The notes: generated by a model from the sequence alone, not told the origin. A stretch of DNA of 34,038 nucleotides from Chlorobiota bacterium (GCA_013153865.1 JAADDR010000044.1:1-34038), one strand, 5' to 3'. Positions 14,278-23,721 are shown, counted from the first letter of the stretch. A program made the numbers and translations.

Positions 14278-15654
14278 ATGCTACCTTATGCCGAACCCTA
14301 TAAAATAAAAATGGTTGAACGTATTTACAGAAGCACTGAAAAAGAACGAAAACAATGGATTAAAGAAGCAAAATATAATTTATTCAAACTTAAAAGCTCT
14401 CAAGTTTATATAGATTTGCTTACTGATTCCGGAACAGGTGCAATGTCAGACAAACAATGGGCAGCAATGATGACAGGGGACGAAAGTTATGCAGGAGCTT
14501 CATCATACTATAAACTTAAAAATACCGTAAAAAAAATATTCGGTTTCGACTATTTTTTACCGACACATCAAGGCAGAGCAGCCGAAAATGTATTATTCTC
14601 GACAATTATAAAAGAAGGAGACATTATTCCGGGCAATTCTCATTTCGACACGACTAAAGGACATATTGAATTCAGAAAAGCTAAAGCTGTAGATTGCACT
14701 ACCGACGAAGCTTTCGACACTTCTTCAGATTTTCCCTTTAAAGGAAATATTGATTTAAACAAACTTGAAAACACCTTAAAAAAATACCCGAAAGAAAAAA
14801 TACCGCTCATAATAGTTACAATTACAAATAACTCTTCGGGAGGACAACCGGTATCTCTGCAAAACATGAAAGAAGTAAAAAAACTTGCCGAAAAATACGA
14901 TATTCCGGTTTTCTTCGACTCCGCACGTTTTGCGGAAAATGCATATTTTATAAAAATAAGAGAAGAAAAATATAAAAACAAAACAATTAAAGAAATTGTA
15001 AAAGAAATGTTTTCTTATGCCGACGGTATGACTATGAGCAGTAAAAAAGACGCTATAGTAAACATGGGAGGTTTTATTGCAATGAAAAGCAAAGAATTAT
15101 TTAAAAAAGCATCCGTTTATAATATTATGTACGAAGGATTTATAACATACGGAGGATTGTCCGGACGAGATATGAACGCAATAGCTCAAGGACTTGAAGA
15201 AAATACGGAATTCGAAACACTTGAAGCCAGAATAAAACAAGTTGAGTACCTCGGAATCAAACTTATTGAAGCAGGAATACCCGTACAACGTCCTATAGGA
15301 GGACATGCGGTATTCATTGATGCCAAAAAATTTCTCCCCCAAATAAAAAAAGAAGAATATATTGCTCAAACCGTTGCAGTAGAACTTTATATAGTCGGCG
15401 GAATAAGAGGAGTAGAAATAGGAACCGTACTTGCCGATCGTGATCCGGTAACAGGAAAAAACAGATATCCGAAATTAGAACTGGTTCGTCTGGCAATACC
15501 GAGAAGGACATATACAAACAGTCATATGGATTATGTCGCTGCAGTTTGCAAAAAAATATTCGATACAAGACACGAAGCAAAACGAGGTTTAAAAATAACG
15601 TTTGAAGCTCCGATTATGAGACATTTTACGGCAGAATTCGAAAAAATAAAATAA
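14278..15654 (+). CDS. tnaA: Tryptophanase
   Basis: The 458-residue protein is a beta-eliminating lyase using pyridoxal phosphate: LLTDSGTGAMSDKQW, PTHQGRAAEN, the aspartate in FFDSARFAENAYF, and the Schiff-base lysine K257 in MSSKKDAIVN. Two nearly identical-looking families exist, and the distinguishing positions point to tryptophanase: GIRGVEIG (tyrosine phenol-lyase has an RSMERG-type sequence with the phenol-specific arginine) and the C-terminal MRHFTAEF with H449 (equivalent to E. coli His463, where tyrosine phenol-lyase has phenylalanine). It splits tryptophan into indole, pyruvate and ammonia. The leader is about 170 bases and contains short tandem repeats; no Trp-containing tnaC-like peptide was seen. 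No tryptophan permease lies next to it. Confidence 0.93.
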   Translation: MLPYAEPYKIKMVERIYRSTEKERKQWIKEAKYNLFKLKSSQVYIDLLTDSGTGAMSDKQWAAMMTGDESYAGASSYYKLKNTVKKIFGFDYFLPTHQGRAAENVLFSTIIKEGDIIPGNSHFDTTKGHIEFRKAKAVDCTTDEAFDTSSDFPFKGNIDLNKLENTLKKYPKEKIPLIIVTITNNSSGGQPVSLQNMKEVKKLAEKYDIPVFFDSARFAENAYFIKIREEKYKNKTIKEIVKEMFSYADGMTMSSKKDAIVNMGGFIAMKSKELFKKASVYNIMYEGFITYGGLSGRDMNAIAQGLEENTEFETLEARIKQVEYLGIKLIEAGIPVQRPIGGHAVFIDAKKFLPQIKKEEYIAQTVAVELYIVGGIRGVEIGTVLADRDPVTGKNRYPKLELVRLAIPRRTYTNSHMDYVAAVCKKIFDTRHEAKRGLKITFEAPIMRHFTAEFEKIK

Positions 15655-15705
15655 CATCAATACTCTGAGTATAAAATAATTACAAACAACAAACAAACAT
15701 TAACA

Positions 15706-15752
15706 CAGGTATTTTGCATATTTATATTATATTTTCGTAATTTTAATACCTG
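15706..15752 (+). other. Inverted repeat after tnaA
   Basis: CAGGTATT (15706-15713) and AATACCTG (15745-15752) are perfect inverted arms separated by 31 AT-rich bases. It could end the tnaA transcript, but no T run follows, or be part of the leader of the giant surface-protein gene that starts at 15827. Confidence 0.4.
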
Positions 15753-15826
15753 AAATTATCAAAAACATGCAACTTTTTAACAATGTAATAAGTCTTTGCA
15801 AAAGTAACCCGTTTGAAAATAAATAG

Positions 15827-18800
15827 ATGAAATTAAAAAAAACATATTTTGCACTTGTATTTACAATAACAGCACTGTTTCAAACTTTTAACCTGACAGC
15901 AAACAATACGGTATTTAAACCGATGGCTTTAACTTTAGATTCCATTGTTACCGAAGATGTATCAACTTGCTACGGAGGAAATAACGGAACTGTTACCGTC
16001 TACGTCTCCGGAGGTACAACACCTTACCAATACTCAATTGACGGAGGTGTAACTTACCAATCCTCAAACTATTTCTCCGGACTTACATCAGGAGCATATT
16101 CGGTTTATGTAAAAGACTTTTATAACGTTACAGTTTCCGATGTCGTATATATCGACCAACCTGACGAAATAACAATAAATGACATAACAAAAGTTGATGT
16201 TACCGGATGCTACGGAGATTCTAACGGAAGCATATCAATTACTGCCTCGGGAGGAACGGGAACATTAGAATACTCAATAGATAACGGTACAAACTATTAC
16301 GCAAACGGAGGCACATTCACGGGAATACCGGCAGGAAATTATGATATCAAAGTGAAAGATGCAAACAGTTGCGAAAAAGCAGGTTCTCAAATAACGCTTT
16401 CTCAACCTCTGGAACTTATTATTACCGAAGAAAAGAAAACCGACGTTACGGGATGTAACGGCGACGACAACGGAATAATAGATATCATTACTACCGGAGG
16501 AACCGCACCCGTGGAATACTCTATTGACGGAGGTGCAACATATAATGCCGGCCATTACTTCTCTCCTTTAGCTCCCGGAACATACCAAATCTCAGTAAGA
16601 GACAATAACGGGTGTACTGTTGCCGGAAGCACTCTTACAATTACTGAACCCGATGCAGTAGTTATAAACTCAATAAACTATACTGATGTTAACACTTGCT
16701 TCGGTGATCATACAGGAACAATTACAATATCAGCATCAGGCGGAACAGGAAGTTTATATTACTCCGTTGACGGAGAAACAAATTATTTCGCAAACGGAGG
16801 AAACTTCGATAATCTATATGCCGGAACATATCAAATCTCGGTAAAAGACGATAACGTATGTACAACATACGGAGATACAATAATCATCGGACAACCCGAC
16901 AAAATAATAATTGACGATGAAGTAAAAACGGACGTTACTACATGCTTCGGAGACTCTACAGGACAAATTACGATTACTGCACACGGAGGAACTTCTCCTT
17001 TGGAATACTCGGTTAATTCCGGAACAACATTTCAATCAAGCAACATTTTCAACAATCTGCCTTCAGGCTCATACAGTACCGTTGTAAGAGATGCTAACAA
17101 TTGTTCCGTTACCGGACAAGACCATCTTATAGAACAACCCGTCTTATTGGAAATTACCGACGTAACAACAACAGACGTATCTACCTGTTACGGAGGAAAC
17201 GACGGAACAATACACATAGTAACAAACGGCGGAGGAACTCCGGCATACGAATTTTCCGTTGACGGAGGCACAAACTACTCAACATCCAACGACTTTTCCG
17301 GACTTACTGCAGGAACATACGATGTTATAGTCAGAGACTCCGAGAATTGCTCCGACACATTCGATACACATACCGTTCAAATATACGAACCCGCACCGCT
17401 GGTTATTAACTCCGAAACAGAAAAAGAACCTTCTTGCTACGGAGGTACCGACGGAAGTATTACCGTAAATGCATCAGGCGGTACCGGCCAAATACTGTAT
17501 TCTTACGACAACGGAAATTCATTCTATACTAATAACATACTTACCGGATTATCGGCAGGTGTCTCTTATACCGTTGCCGTTAAAGATGCACATAATTGCA
17601 CTACTACAGGAGGCACACACATACTCGGACAACCGGACGAGCTTATAATAGACTCAATTATATCAATTAACGTAAATGATTGCTACGGAGGTTCAAACGG
17701 TTCAATAACAATATATGCTCACGGAGGAACATCCCCTCTGCAATATTCCGCTGACGGAGAAGTTACTTACCAAACATCAAACATTTTCTCGGGACTGTCT
17801 GCGGGAACATACCAAACTATGGTTAAAGACGATAACGGATGTAAAAAAGTCGGAGATTTGGTTCATATTACACAACCGGACATACTGGAAGTATCATACC
17901 AATCTAAAAAAGACATTATCGGATGCAAAGGAGACTTAAACGGAGAAATACACATAGACTACCTCGGAGGAACCGCACCCGTGGAATACTCTATTGACGG
18001 AGGTGCAACATTCTTCGCAAACAACGGAGACTTTACTAATCTGCCGGCAGGCAATTACGACATAATAATACAAGATGCTAATAACTGTATGGCAACGGGA
18101 GACCCTGTAACCATTACCGAACCCGACTCTCTTATACTTACATTGGCGGAAAAACAAGACGTAAAATGTTACGGAGAAGCAAGCGGATATATCAACCTTA
18201 CGGCAACGGGAGGACAAAGTCCGTGGTATTTCTCAATAGATAACGGTAATACATACAGTTCGGGATCTTTTTTTAACGGACTAACAATCGGAACTTACAA
18301 TACTTATATTAAAGATGCATACGACTGTATTCAACCCGGACCCGTAGTAACAATAAACCAACCGGATTCATTATCCGTAGATTCTGTCGTAAAACAAAAC
18401 ATCGAAGGATGTTACGGAGACAACGACGGAAGCATTACCGTATATGTTTCCGGAGGAGTATTAAATTATATGTACTCCATAGACCAAGGCAATTCTTATT
18501 ACGACAACGGCGGTACTTTCACTAACCTGCCGCCCGGAAATTACTACATAACAATATATGATGCAAATACATGCAGAGCTTCATGGCTGACAAATACGGC
18601 AGAATGGGACACCGTTACAATAAGTCAACCTCCGAAAATAAAAATAACGGATATACAAACAACAAATGTTTCTTGCTACGGAAACAACGACGGGGTAATT
18701 GAAATTTCCGCACAAGGAGGAACAGGTACAATACACTACTCAATTGACGGAGGTGTATCATATCCGGACATTACGGGAACATTCGATAATCTCTCGCCCG

Positions 18801-20380
18801 GAAATTACTCGGCAAAAGTAATTGACGATAACAATTGCACAAGCAGCACTTACGATATTGCAATATACGAACCCGACAGCATGTATATTACGAGTGTTAT
18901 CGTCGAAGACGAACAATGCGTAGGATCCGGCGACGGTAAAATAACAATAAACACTACAGGCGGAACATATCCTTTCGAATTTTCGGTTGACGGAATTAAC
19001 TGGACAGACAATAAAACTATCGAAAATCTTTCTCCCGGAACATACACACCGCAAGTCAGAGATGCAAATAACTGCTTCGATATAACTTCCCAAGTAACTG
19101 TCGGCTCCCCGGAAGACCCGTCTTTATTTAACGTAAGCGATTCCGTAGGATGCAGCCCTTTTACCGTACAATTTACCAGAACAACACCCGGAACAACATA
19201 TTTATGGGATTTCGGAGACGGAGAAACTGCTACACAAAACGAACCCGAACACACGTTTGTAAATACAAGTTTAAATCCTATAGATTATATCGTTACGGCA
19301 TACTCGGTTTCTCCGAATAACTGTCTCGATACCGCTCAAAAAACAATAACCGTATATCCGCGCCCGCTGCTCGACTTTACGGCAACTCCGCCCGTTGCAT
19401 ATTATCCGGATTCGGAAATTGACATAATTAACTACAGCCCGTCCGGATATACAAATTATTATTGGGATTTCGGAGACGGAAACACATCATTGCTCGAACA
19501 ACCCGGTTCTCACACATACAACGATTGCGGAAATTACGAGATAAGCCTTTCTGCCGATAACACATGGTGCTCCGATACAATCCGGAAAAATATTACAATT
19601 ACCGCCATGCAACCGGAAGCTTTATTTGCGGTTGACACAACACAATCATGTGTACCGGTTACAATATCATTCGAAAACCAATCGATGTTTATTGATACGT
19701 TTGAATGGAACATAAGCAACGGAGACATTATCTACGATAACAATTTCTCATACACTTTCGATACCCCCGGAACTTACACCGTAAGTCTTAATGTTCAAGG
19801 TTACTGCAATACATCCGACATGCAAGACACTGTTATTCACGTATATCAAAGCCCTTCGGTTAATTTCGAAGTTATGCCGGATACGGTTATGCTTCCCGAC
19901 CAGCCGGTTCACTGCTATAATCTGAGTTCCGAAGACAGCGAATTATTTTATTGGGAATTCGGAGACGGAGGTACATCCGAAGACGAAAATCCGGTCTATT
20001 TTTATACCGAACCAGGAACATACGACATAAAATTAACGGTAATATCAGAAAACAAATGCGTAGATTCTTTAACCCTTACTTCCGAGGTTATCGTTTTACC
20101 TGAAGGAAACATTGAATTTCCGAACGCCTTTACCCCTGACGGAAACGGAGACAACGACATATTTGCTCCGGCTGTATATACCTCGGTTAAAACATTCGAA
20201 ATGTATATATACAACCGATGGGGAGAAGAAGTTTTTCATACAACTGACATTAACGAAGGATGGAACGGATATTTTGAAGGAAGTTTGGCTCCTCAAGATG
20301 TTTACGTATGGCGTGCAAGCGGAATATTCCTTAACGGAACGCCTTTCGAAATTGCAGGCAGCGTAACATTATTAAGATAA
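15827..20380 (+). CDS. Giant SprB-repeat/PKD surface protein with T9SS type B sorting domain
   Basis: A signal peptide (residues 1-25) is followed by 13 SprB-type repeats of about 80 residues (about 40-1092). Each has a C(Y/F)G-x(2)-(N/D)G core, then a SGGTxPxxYSIDGGxTY-like strand, LxAGTYxVxVKDxNxC and a closing QP or EP. Four PKD-like domains (about 1092-1424) carry YLWDFGDG, YYWDFGDG, EWNISNG and YWEFGDG. The last 90 residues, from FPNAFTPDGNGDNDIF through YNRWGEEVF to SVTLLR, are the gliding-motility-type (type B) C-terminal domain that directs export by the type IX secretion system. In Flavobacterium johnsoniae the SprB adhesin moves on the surface to drive gliding; here an adhesin or scaffold role is more cautious, since no gld/spr genes are near. 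One 47-bp stretch is duplicated exactly between two repeats. Confidence 0.93.
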   Translation: MKLKKTYFALVFTITALFQTFNLTANNTVFKPMALTLDSIVTEDVSTCYGGNNGTVTVYVSGGTTPYQYSIDGGVTYQSSNYFSGLTSGAYSVYVKDFYNVTVSDVVYIDQPDEITINDITKVDVTGCYGDSNGSISITASGGTGTLEYSIDNGTNYYANGGTFTGIPAGNYDIKVKDANSCEKAGSQITLSQPLELIITEEKKTDVTGCNGDDNGIIDIITTGGTAPVEYSIDGGATYNAGHYFSPLAPGTYQISVRDNNGCTVAGSTLTITEPDAVVINSINYTDVNTCFGDHTGTITISASGGTGSLYYSVDGETNYFANGGNFDNLYAGTYQISVKDDNVCTTYGDTIIIGQPDKIIIDDEVKTDVTTCFGDSTGQITITAHGGTSPLEYSVNSGTTFQSSNIFNNLPSGSYSTVVRDANNCSVTGQDHLIEQPVLLEITDVTTTDVSTCYGGNDGTIHIVTNGGGTPAYEFSVDGGTNYSTSNDFSGLTAGTYDVIVRDSENCSDTFDTHTVQIYEPAPLVINSETEKEPSCYGGTDGSITVNASGGTGQILYSYDNGNSFYTNNILTGLSAGVSYTVAVKDAHNCTTTGGTHILGQPDELIIDSIISINVNDCYGGSNGSITIYAHGGTSPLQYSADGEVTYQTSNIFSGLSAGTYQTMVKDDNGCKKVGDLVHITQPDILEVSYQSKKDIIGCKGDLNGEIHIDYLGGTAPVEYSIDGGATFFANNGDFTNLPAGNYDIIIQDANNCMATGDPVTITEPDSLILTLAEKQDVKCYGEASGYINLTATGGQSPWYFSIDNGNTYSSGSFFNGLTIGTYNTYIKDAYDCIQPGPVVTINQPDSLSVDSVVKQNIEGCYGDNDGSITVYVSGGVLNYMYSIDQGNSYYDNGGTFTNLPPGNYYITIYDANTCRASWLTNTAEWDTVTISQPPKIKITDIQTTNVSCYGNNDGVIEISAQGGTGTIHYSIDGGVSYPDITGTFDNLSPGNYSAKVIDDNNCTSSTYDIAIYEPDSMYITSVIVEDEQCVGSGDGKITINTTGGTYPFEFSVDGINWTDNKTIENLSPGTYTPQVRDANNCFDITSQVTVGSPEDPSLFNVSDSVGCSPFTVQFTRTTPGTTYLWDFGDGETATQNEPEHTFVNTSLNPIDYIVTAYSVSPNNCLDTAQKTITVYPRPLLDFTATPPVAYYPDSEIDIINYSPSGYTNYYWDFGDGNTSLLEQPGSHTYNDCGNYEISLSADNTWCSDTIRKNITITAMQPEALFAVDTTQSCVPVTISFENQSMFIDTFEWNISNGDIIYDNNFSYTFDTPGTYTVSLNVQGYCNTSDMQDTVIHVYQSPSVNFEVMPDTVMLPDQPVHCYNLSSEDSELFYWEFGDGGTSEDENPVYFYTEPGTYDIKLTVISENKCVDSLTLTSEVIVLPEGNIEFPNAFTPDGNGDNDIFAPAVYTSVKTFEMYIYNRWGEEVFHTTDINEGWNGYFEGSLAPQDVYVWRASGIFLNGTPFEIAGSVTLLR
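16495..16541 (+). repeat. 47-bp identical patch, copy 1
   Basis: This stretch in SprB repeat 3 is identical to 17965-18011 in repeat 9, 1,470 bp (490 codons) downstream, while flanking repeat sequence has diverged. It encodes the GGTAPVEYSIDGGAT segment. Confidence 0.85.
17965..18011 (+). repeat. 47-bp identical patch, copy 2
   Basis: Partner of 16495-16541. The bases on both sides (T against C on the left, T against A on the right) differ at once, so the identity ends sharply, as expected of gene conversion or recent recombination between repeats. Confidence 0.85.
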
Positions 20381-20416
20381 ATATAAGATAAATAAGTTAT
20401 TAGGTTTACTTTAATT

Positions 20417-21247
20417 ATGAAAATAAGAAAACCTTTCGTTGCCGGAAAGTTTTATCCTTCGGATAAAAACGAACTCAAAAACTTAATCTCTAAAATAAGA
20501 GAAACGGAACTCGACTTAATAAAATTAAACTTATCCGAAAATAAAATCATCGGAGGTATTGTTCCGCATGCAGGTTATGTATATTCGGCATATCAGGCAA
20601 TTCATTTTTTCGAAATACTCAGAGCTTCTAAACAAAAATTCGACACCTTTATAATAATAAATCCCGACCATAACGGATACGGAAACGAAATAAACCTCGA
20701 CACAAACGATGCTTGGCAAACACCACTCGGAACTGTGGAAACGGATACCGAAATAACCGAACTTCTGAATTTCGAAAGATCCGAAGAAGCCCATAAATAC
20801 GAACATTCGGGAGAAGTAATATTACCGCTTTTACAATATTTTACCGATTACGATTTCAAAATAGTGCCGATAACCGTTTCCAATCAAAATTATTATAACG
20901 CACAAATTATCGCAAACAATATTAACTCTGCAAAACTGAAAACCAATCGAAAAATCTGTATTTTGGCATCTACGGACTTTTCTCATTACGTAAATCCCGA
21001 ATACGGCAAAAAACAAGACACAAAAGCATTTAACGAAATATTTAATTTTAATGCAGAACAACTTATCAAAACCGTAAAACAAGAAAAAATAAGTATGTGC
21101 GGATACGGTCCGGTTGCCGGTTTACTCGAATATGCAAAAATCGTTTCTGAAAAGCCCGAAATAAAACTGCTCAAATACGGTAACTCGGGAGAAGCTTATC
21201 CTTCGGATAAAGTCGTTGATTACGCTTCGTTTTTAATTTACGAATAA
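20417..21247 (+). CDS. amrB: MEMO1-family protein (AmmeMemoRadiSam system protein B)
   Basis: The 276-residue protein spans the whole MEMO family. Motifs are RKPFVAGKFYPSD at the start, GIVPHAGYVYS, IINPDHNGYG, STDFSHY and SMCGYGPVAGLL. The histidines in VPHAGY and PDHNG and the cysteine in SMCGYG correspond to the metal-site residues of human MEMO1, a copper-binding redox protein related to extradiol dioxygenases. The AMMECR1 member is at 4160-4693. The radical SAM member is not in the window. It starts 36 bp after the giant surface-protein gene and is followed 18 bp later by the HsdR-N-like gene. Confidence 0.92.
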   Translation: MKIRKPFVAGKFYPSDKNELKNLISKIRETELDLIKLNLSENKIIGGIVPHAGYVYSAYQAIHFFEILRASKQKFDTFIIINPDHNGYGNEINLDTNDAWQTPLGTVETDTEITELLNFERSEEAHKYEHSGEVILPLLQYFTDYDFKIVPITVSNQNYYNAQIIANNINSAKLKTNRKICILASTDFSHYVNPEYGKKQDTKAFNEIFNFNAEQLIKTVKQEKISMCGYGPVAGLLEYAKIVSEKPEIKLLKYGNSGEAYPSDKVVDYASFLIYE

Positions 21248-21253
21248 AAAATT

Positions 21254-21261
21254 TACTTTTG
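21254..21261 (+). promoter_or_regulatory. Putative -7 element before the HsdR-N-like gene
   Basis: TACTTTTG matches TAnnTTTG. Its end is only four bases before the ATG at 21266, so a transcript from it would be leaderless or nearly so. No convincing -33 element was found. Confidence 0.3.
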
Positions 21262-21265
21262 CAAT

Positions 21266-21730
21266 ATGCAAAAACTCAATCTGCCGCAAGCCGACCTGAA
21301 AATAACTACCGAAAACGGAAAAACAAAAATCTTCGACATTATAAGAAAAAAATATGTCGTTCTAACCCCCGAAGAACAAGTGCGACAAGAATTTATACAT
21401 TATCTTATAAACAAAAAAAACTATCCGAAAGGTTTGCTTGCCGTAGAAAAAAAACTGAAAATATACAATCTGGAAAAAAGAACGGACATAGTTTTATATA
21501 ACACCTCCGGCAATCCTGCCGTAATAATCGAATGTAAAGCTCCGTCCGTAAACATAAGTCAAAAAACTTTCGACCAAATAGCAAGATACAATATGAACTT
21601 TAAAGCCGAATATCTTATTGTTACAAACGGAATTAAACATTATTGCTGCAAACCGGACTATAAAAACAAAACATACGGTTTCCTGAAAGAAATCCCTGAT
21701 TTTGAACAAATAACAAACAATAAGACATAA
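21266..21730 (+). CDS. HsdR N-terminal-like (PD-(D/E)xK fold) protein
   Basis: This 154-residue protein equals the N-terminal nuclease-fold domain of type I restriction enzymes without the helicase. D74 in KRTDIVLY, E89 and K91 in VIIECKAP form the D...ExK active site. The preceding LTPEEQVRQEFIHYLINKK is a further family signature. It ends shortly after the core strands (YLIVTNGIKHYCC). Stand-alone members are widespread in Bacteroidota and sit next to housekeeping genes, so this is probably not a restriction system remnant; no hsdM or hsdS is present. Catalytic activity is plausible from the residues, but the target is unknown. Confidence 0.88.
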   Translation: MQKLNLPQADLKITTENGKTKIFDIIRKKYVVLTPEEQVRQEFIHYLINKKNYPKGLLAVEKKLKIYNLEKRTDIVLYNTSGNPAVIIECKAPSVNISQKTFDQIARYNMNFKAEYLIVTNGIKHYCCKPDYKNKTYGFLKEIPDFEQITNNKT

Positions 21731-21746
21731 AAAACCGCAAATCCAA

Positions 21747-21788
21747 ATTTCAAGTTTCAAATTTCAAATTTCAAATTTCAAGTTTCAA
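21747..21788 (+). repeat. Six 7-bp tandem repeats upstream of the Nif3-family gene
   Basis: Units of (A/G)TTTCAA at 21747, 21754, 21761, 21768, 21775 and 21782, with a seventh imperfect unit (ACATCAA) to 21795. The tract lies between the HsdR-N-like gene and the Nif3-family gene, ending 12 bp before the latter's ATG. On the minus strand each unit reads TTGAAA(T/C). Confidence 0.85.
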
Positions 21789-21800
21789 ACATCAAAAAAT

Positions 21801-22895
21801 ATGAAAATAAAAGAAATTACCGACTACCTCGAAAAAGTTGCACCACTCTCATTACAAGAAAATTACGACAATGCCGGACTTATAACCGGGAATAAAGACG
21901 AAGAACTCTCCGGAGTATTAATTACACTGGATACAACACCCGAAGTAATAAAAGAAGCAGTCGAAAAAAACGCAAATCTCGTCATATCGCATCACCCCGT
22001 AATATTTAGAGGACTGAAAAAAATAACCGGAAAAAACTACGTTGAAAAAACAATAATAGAAGCAATAAAAAACAACATCGCAATATATGCCGCACATACC
22101 AATTTAGATAATGTTTCGGAAGGTGTAAACGCAATACTTTGCAAAAAACTCGGACTGAAAAACTGTAAACCGCTGATGCCTTCCGAAAATATACTCAAAA
22201 AACTCGTAACATTTATACCCGAAGAACACCTCGAAAAAGTAAGTACCGAAATATTCGAAGCCGGAGCAGGACATATAGGAAACTACGATAATTGCGGTTT
22301 TAATGCCGAAGGCATCGGAACATTCAAAGCAGGATCCGGCACAAACCCGTTTGTCGGAGAAAAAGGAAAAATTCACAAAGAACCCGAAATACGATTCGAA
22401 ACAATATTCCCCGCATACCTGCAAAACAAAATACTGAACGCACTTTTCGATGCACACCCCTACGAAGAAGTTGCTTACGACATATATACACTCGACAATA
22501 CTTTCGAAAAAACGGGTGCCGGAATGCTCGGCGAACTCGAAACGGAAATATCGGAAACAGAATTTCTCGAAAAGATAAAAACAACACTTAAAACCGGAGT
22601 AATACGCCACACGCGATTACTCGAAAAACCGATAAAAAAAGTCGCCCTGTGCGGAGGAAGCGGCAGTTTTCTGCTTAAAAACGCAATCGGGCAAAATGCC
22701 GACATATTTATAAGCTCGGACTTTAAATACCACGAATTTTTTGACGCCGACGATAAAATAATAATTGCCGATGCAGGACATTTCGAAACAGAACAATTTA
22801 CAAAAGATTTAATTTTTGATATACTTACGAAAAAATTTAATAACTTTGCGTGCTTTTTATCGGAAATTAATACAAATCCCGTTAACTATTTATAA
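21801..22895 (+). CDS. Nif3-like dinuclear metal-centre protein
   Basis: The 364-residue protein has the Nif3/YbgI N-terminal half (QENYDNAGLITG, then VISHHPVIFRGLKKI and AAHTNLDNVSEGVNAIL with metal-binding histidines and aspartate) and the C-terminal half (VALCGGSGSFLL, FISSDFKYHEFFDA, IADAGHFETEQ). Between them, about residues 125-245, is the inserted domain found in the longer Nif3 members, with AYLQNKILNALFDAHPYEEVAYD. The family forms hexameric rings with two metal ions per subunit. It has been annotated as GTP cyclohydrolase I type 2, but the role is unsettled. It overlaps in operon fashion with the zinc-ribbon gene, just 2 bp downstream, a pairing conserved in Bacteroidota. Confidence 0.93.
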   Translation: MKIKEITDYLEKVAPLSLQENYDNAGLITGNKDEELSGVLITLDTTPEVIKEAVEKNANLVISHHPVIFRGLKKITGKNYVEKTIIEAIKNNIAIYAAHTNLDNVSEGVNAILCKKLGLKNCKPLMPSENILKKLVTFIPEEHLEKVSTEIFEAGAGHIGNYDNCGFNAEGIGTFKAGSGTNPFVGEKGKIHKEPEIRFETIFPAYLQNKILNALFDAHPYEEVAYDIYTLDNTFEKTGAGMLGELETEISETEFLEKIKTTLKTGVIRHTRLLEKPIKKVALCGGSGSFLLKNAIGQNADIFISSDFKYHEFFDADDKIIIADAGHFETEQFTKDLIFDILTKKFNNFACFLSEINTNPVNYL

Positions 22896-22897
22896 TT

Positions 22898-23647
22898 ATG
22901 GCAGATACAATAAACCAAACAGAAGAGCAAAAACTCAGATTATTGTTTCAACTACAAACAATAGACTCTAAAATTGACGAAATAAGAACTTTAAGAGGCG
23001 AACTTCCTTTGCAAATAAAAGATTTGGAAGACGAAATAATAGGTCTCGAAACAAGAACAAGTAAAATAAAAAACGAAATCGAAACCTTTACCGAAGAACT
23101 TAACAACTACAAAAATAAAATCGTAGAATCCGAAGAAAAGGTAAAAAAATACGAAAAACAACAAATGACGGTAAAAAACAACCGTGAATTTGATTCGCTT
23201 AACAAAGAAATAGAATTTCAAAAACTCGAAATAGAACTCAGCGAAAAACGCATAAAAGAATACAAAGAAAAAATAAAAGAACAAAAAGAAAGAATTAAAG
23301 AAATTAAAGAAATAATAAAAGAGAAAAAAGCCGAACTCAAAGAAAAAAAAGAAGAACTCGACGACATTACCGGCGAAACAAAAGTTGAAGAAGAAAAACT
23401 TTTAAAAGAATCCGAAAAAATTAAAGAACAAATAGAAGAACGACTCATAAAAGCATATACCAGAATAAGAAACAACGTTAAAAACGGTATTGCGGTAGCA
23501 ATGATAGACAGAGGAGCATGCGGAGGTTGCCATAACAAAATTCCGCCGCAAAGACAACTCGATATCGCAAACAGAAAAAAAATAATAGTTTGCGAACATT
23601 GCGGAAGAATACTTATAGACCCGCTTTTTGCAGACGAAATTAACTGA
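22898..23647 (+). CDS. Coiled-coil protein with C4-type zinc ribbon
   Basis: Residues about 10-185 are a long, charged helical coiled coil (repeated KIKEYKEKIKEQKERIKE-like heptads) and the C-terminal 50 residues are a zinc ribbon with CGGCHNKIPPQ and CEHCGRIL as the two CxxC knuckles. This is the CT398/zf-RING_7 family, structurally similar to a hairpin coiled coil. Chlamydial CT398 binds sigma-54 and secretion components; the role here is unknown. The start 2 bp after the Nif3-family gene indicates cotranscription, and a terminator follows. Several long minus-strand ORFs over this gene reflect its biased composition and are discarded. Confidence 0.93.
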   Translation: MADTINQTEEQKLRLLFQLQTIDSKIDEIRTLRGELPLQIKDLEDEIIGLETRTSKIKNEIETFTEELNNYKNKIVESEEKVKKYEKQQMTVKNNREFDSLNKEIEFQKLEIELSEKRIKEYKEKIKEQKERIKEIKEIIKEKKAELKEKKEELDDITGETKVEEEKLLKESEKIKEQIEERLIKAYTRIRNNVKNGIAVAMIDRGACGGCHNKIPPQRQLDIANRKKIIVCEHCGRILIDPLFADEIN

Positions 23648-23670
23648 AGTTATTATCAATTTACTATCAA

Positions 23671-23707
23671 AAACCCGAAGACTGCTTAAGATTTTCGGGT
23701 TTATTTT
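23671..23707 (+). terminator. Terminator of the Nif3/zinc-ribbon operon
   Basis: AAACCCGAA (23671-23679) pairs perfectly with TTCGGGTTT (23694-23702), then ATTTTT. It separates this operon from the phosphatase-fold gene that starts 15 bp later. Confidence 0.8.
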
Positions 23708-23721
23708 TACAAAAACACAAA

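Noticed and set aside
14278-15654. Tyrosine phenol-lyase instead of tryptophanase
   Set aside because: The specificity-linked positions (VEIG instead of MERG, and RHFTA with histidine) match tryptophanase.
21266-21730. Remnant of a type I restriction system
   Set aside because: The protein is complete as a stand-alone domain, no hsdM or hsdS is near, and flanking genes are housekeeping genes.
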